DNA of 5,409 nt, from the NCBI GenBank assembly GCA_964551295.1, contig CAZKDJ010000257.1, positions 1 through 5,409 on the forward strand. Direction: 5' to 3'. Shown piece by piece: positions 4,257 through 5,409 of this stretch (within the stretch, counting starts at the first letter, position 1; every line of letters begins with the position of its first letter). The notes under the pieces are model-generated. The model was given only the letters and a program-made list of their open reading frames with translations, was not told the DNA's origin and searched no databases. Position numbers and translations under genes: made by a program. The DNA comes from JAFGED01 sp964551295 (GTDB lineage Bacteria > Chloroflexota > Anaerolineae > B4-G1).

Positions 4257-5409
4257 TCTGCTGCCTTCGAGTCCAAGAGATAGTGCGCCAGGGTGCGCAT
4301 CAGGATGGCCACGCCGATGGGCAGCACAGCTTCATCGAAATCGAAGCGGGGATTGTGGTGAGGGGCATCCAGTCCACGTTCCGGGTTGGCTGAGCCCAAG
4401 AAAAAATAGCATCCGGGTACCTCACGCATAAAGAAGGCTGCATCTTCGCTGCCCATGGTCCGCTCGTCCGTGGTGACGTTCTCTGCTCCGACTACAGCTT
4501 CGGCCGCCGCGCGTACCACCCCGGCAGTTTCTACGTCGTTGACCACGGCCGGGGTCAGGGGGGTGATCTTTAGATCGATCTGTGCGCCGCAGGCCCTGGC
4601 CACACCCTCGATGATTTCGCCCATTCGCCGCAGCACCAGTTCCCGTATCTGCGGGTTGAATGTGCGGATGGTGCCGTTGAGCTCAACCTGCGGCGGGATG
4701 ACGTTGAAGGCATCGCCGCCGTGAAGCGAGCCCACCGAGACTACCGCCGTCTCCAGCGGGTCGACGTTGCGGCTCACGATAGTCTGCAGAGCGGTCACGA
4801 TCTGTGCCGTGGCGACGATGGGGTCCGTTGTCTGTTCGGGCGCTGCACCATGCCCCCCTTTGCCCTGCACGACACAGTCCCATTTCTCAGCCGCCGCCAT
4901 AACGGCGCCCGGTGTGACGTCTACTGTGCCTGCCGGTTTATTGTTCCAGACGTGGGTAGCCAGGAAGACGTCGGGTCGGGGGTTCTTCAGCACACCCTCG
5001 CTTACCATTAACTCGGCTCCGTTCATACCTTCCTCGCCTGGTTGAAAGACAATTTTGAACGTGCCCCATAGCTCGTCTCGACGCTGGGCCATTAGAGTGG
5101 CGACGCCCAGCCCCATTGCCATATGGCCGTCGTGACCGCAGGCGTGCATGACACCTGGATTCTGCGAGGCATAGTCGGTTTCATTTTCCTCCGTAATGGG
5201 CAGGGCGTCCATATCGAAGCGTGCCATGACCACGGGGTCTGGTTGCTTCCCCTCCATGAGCCCAACCACGCCGGTCTTGGCGATGCCCGTCTGTACCCGG
5301 TAGCCCAGCGCGCGCAGTCGTCCACTGATTATGCCAGCCGAGCGGTGTTCCTGAAAGCCGAGTTCCGGATGTCTGTGAAAATCTCGCCGCCAGTCGATCA
5401 ATTGCTGGC
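4253..5409 (-). CDS. M20-family amidohydrolase (M20D type), 5' end outside the window
   Basis: This is a dinuclear metal-dependent amidohydrolase of the M20D group (IAA-amino-acid hydrolase, hippurate hydrolase, N-acetyl-diaminopimelate deacetylase and N-acyl-amino-acid amidohydrolase relatives), which cleaves N-acyl bonds of amino acids, probably in the cytoplasm. Counting from the TTG at 5401: W-R-R-D-F-H-R-H-P-E-L at 4-14 is the conserved start; D-M-D-A-L-P at 63-68; H-A-C-G-H-D-G-H at 86-93 gives metal ligands Cys88 and His90; P-G-E-E-G at 121-125 gives the catalytic and metal-binding Glu pair; His150 and His349 (in P-H-H-N) complete the ligands; G-K-G-G-H-G at 180-185 opens the dimerisation domain; G-S-E-D at 317-320. 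All key residues are present, so it should be active. The frame stays open to the window edge (Q-Q before the TTG), and relatives have about 10-20 further residues, so the true start is probably outside. It is the first gene of a coupled pair with the S51-like gene. Confidence 0.93.
   Translation of the reverse strand, partial: QQLIDWRRDFHRHPELGFQEHRSAGIISGRLRALGYRVQTGIAKTGVVGLMEGKQPDPVVMARFDMDALPITEENETDYASQNPGVMHACGHDGHMAMGLGVATLMAQRRDELWGTFKIVFQPGEEGMNGAELMVSEGVLKNPRPDVFLATHVWNNKPAGTVDVTPGAVMAAAEKWDCVVQGKGGHGAAPEQTTDPIVATAQIVTALQTIVSRNVDPLETAVVSVGSLHGGDAFNVIPPQVELNGTIRTFNPQIRELVLRRMGEIIEGVARACGAQIDLKITPLTPAVVNDVETAGVVRAAAEAVVGAENVTTDERTMGSEDAAFFMREVPGCYFFLGSANPERGLDAPHHNPRFDFDEAVLPIGVAILMRTLAHYLLDSKAAE

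Noticed and set aside
1..5409. CRISPR array, tRNA or rRNA genes, insertion sequence with transposase
   Set aside because: No regularly spaced direct repeats, no tRNA T-loop or cloverleaf pattern, and no transposase-like protein were seen on either strand.

Overview
The window looks like chromosomal DNA of a fairly GC-rich bacterium, most likely a member of the Chloroflexota (Anaerolineae-like). This is an inference from protein style: a family 5 solute-binding protein with a Thr/Pro-rich linker after its signal peptide, a very short Flp-type pilin, and frequent TTG starts. No rRNA or other marker gene is present to confirm it.

Layout, left to right. (1) The first 26 bases are the 5' end of a minus-strand gene that runs off the left edge. 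It has a strong ribosome binding site and a long, hairpin-rich upstream region, with LacI-type palindromes near 299-317. (2) Bases 320 to 1170 hold no intact gene and look like a small gene graveyard. They contain a weak terminator-like hairpin, a short plus-strand remnant resembling the C-terminus of a Gfo/Idh/MocA oxidoreductase, a perfect 19-bp palindrome with a 3-base loop, and a minus-strand mutM (formamidopyrimidine-DNA glycosylase) fragment that is both frameshifted and cut off at the palindrome. (3) Bases 1268-1318 hold two near-consensus sigma-70-type promoters that diverge from the same -35 hexamer: one faces the mutM remnant and the other an intact oligopeptide-type ABC solute-binding lipoprotein (1354-3222). 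(4) Convergent to that gene lies a solitary Flp pilin gene on the minus strand, with its own promoter, a TTG start and an intrinsic terminator. (5) The right end is a minus-strand two-gene unit: an M20-family amidohydrolase (5' end outside the window) overlapping by ATGA a peptidase S51/cyanophycinase-like protein that has lost its nucleophilic serine.

Functionally, the solute-binding protein and the M20/S51 pair all fit peptide or N-acyl-amino-acid uptake and breakdown, but they are in separate transcription units and no permease or ATPase genes are in view. No complete new multi-gene system is visible. The most unusual items are the shared -35 divergent promoters, the serine-less S51 protein coupled to an amidohydrolase, the palindrome at the junction of two gene remnants, and the long structured leader on the left.
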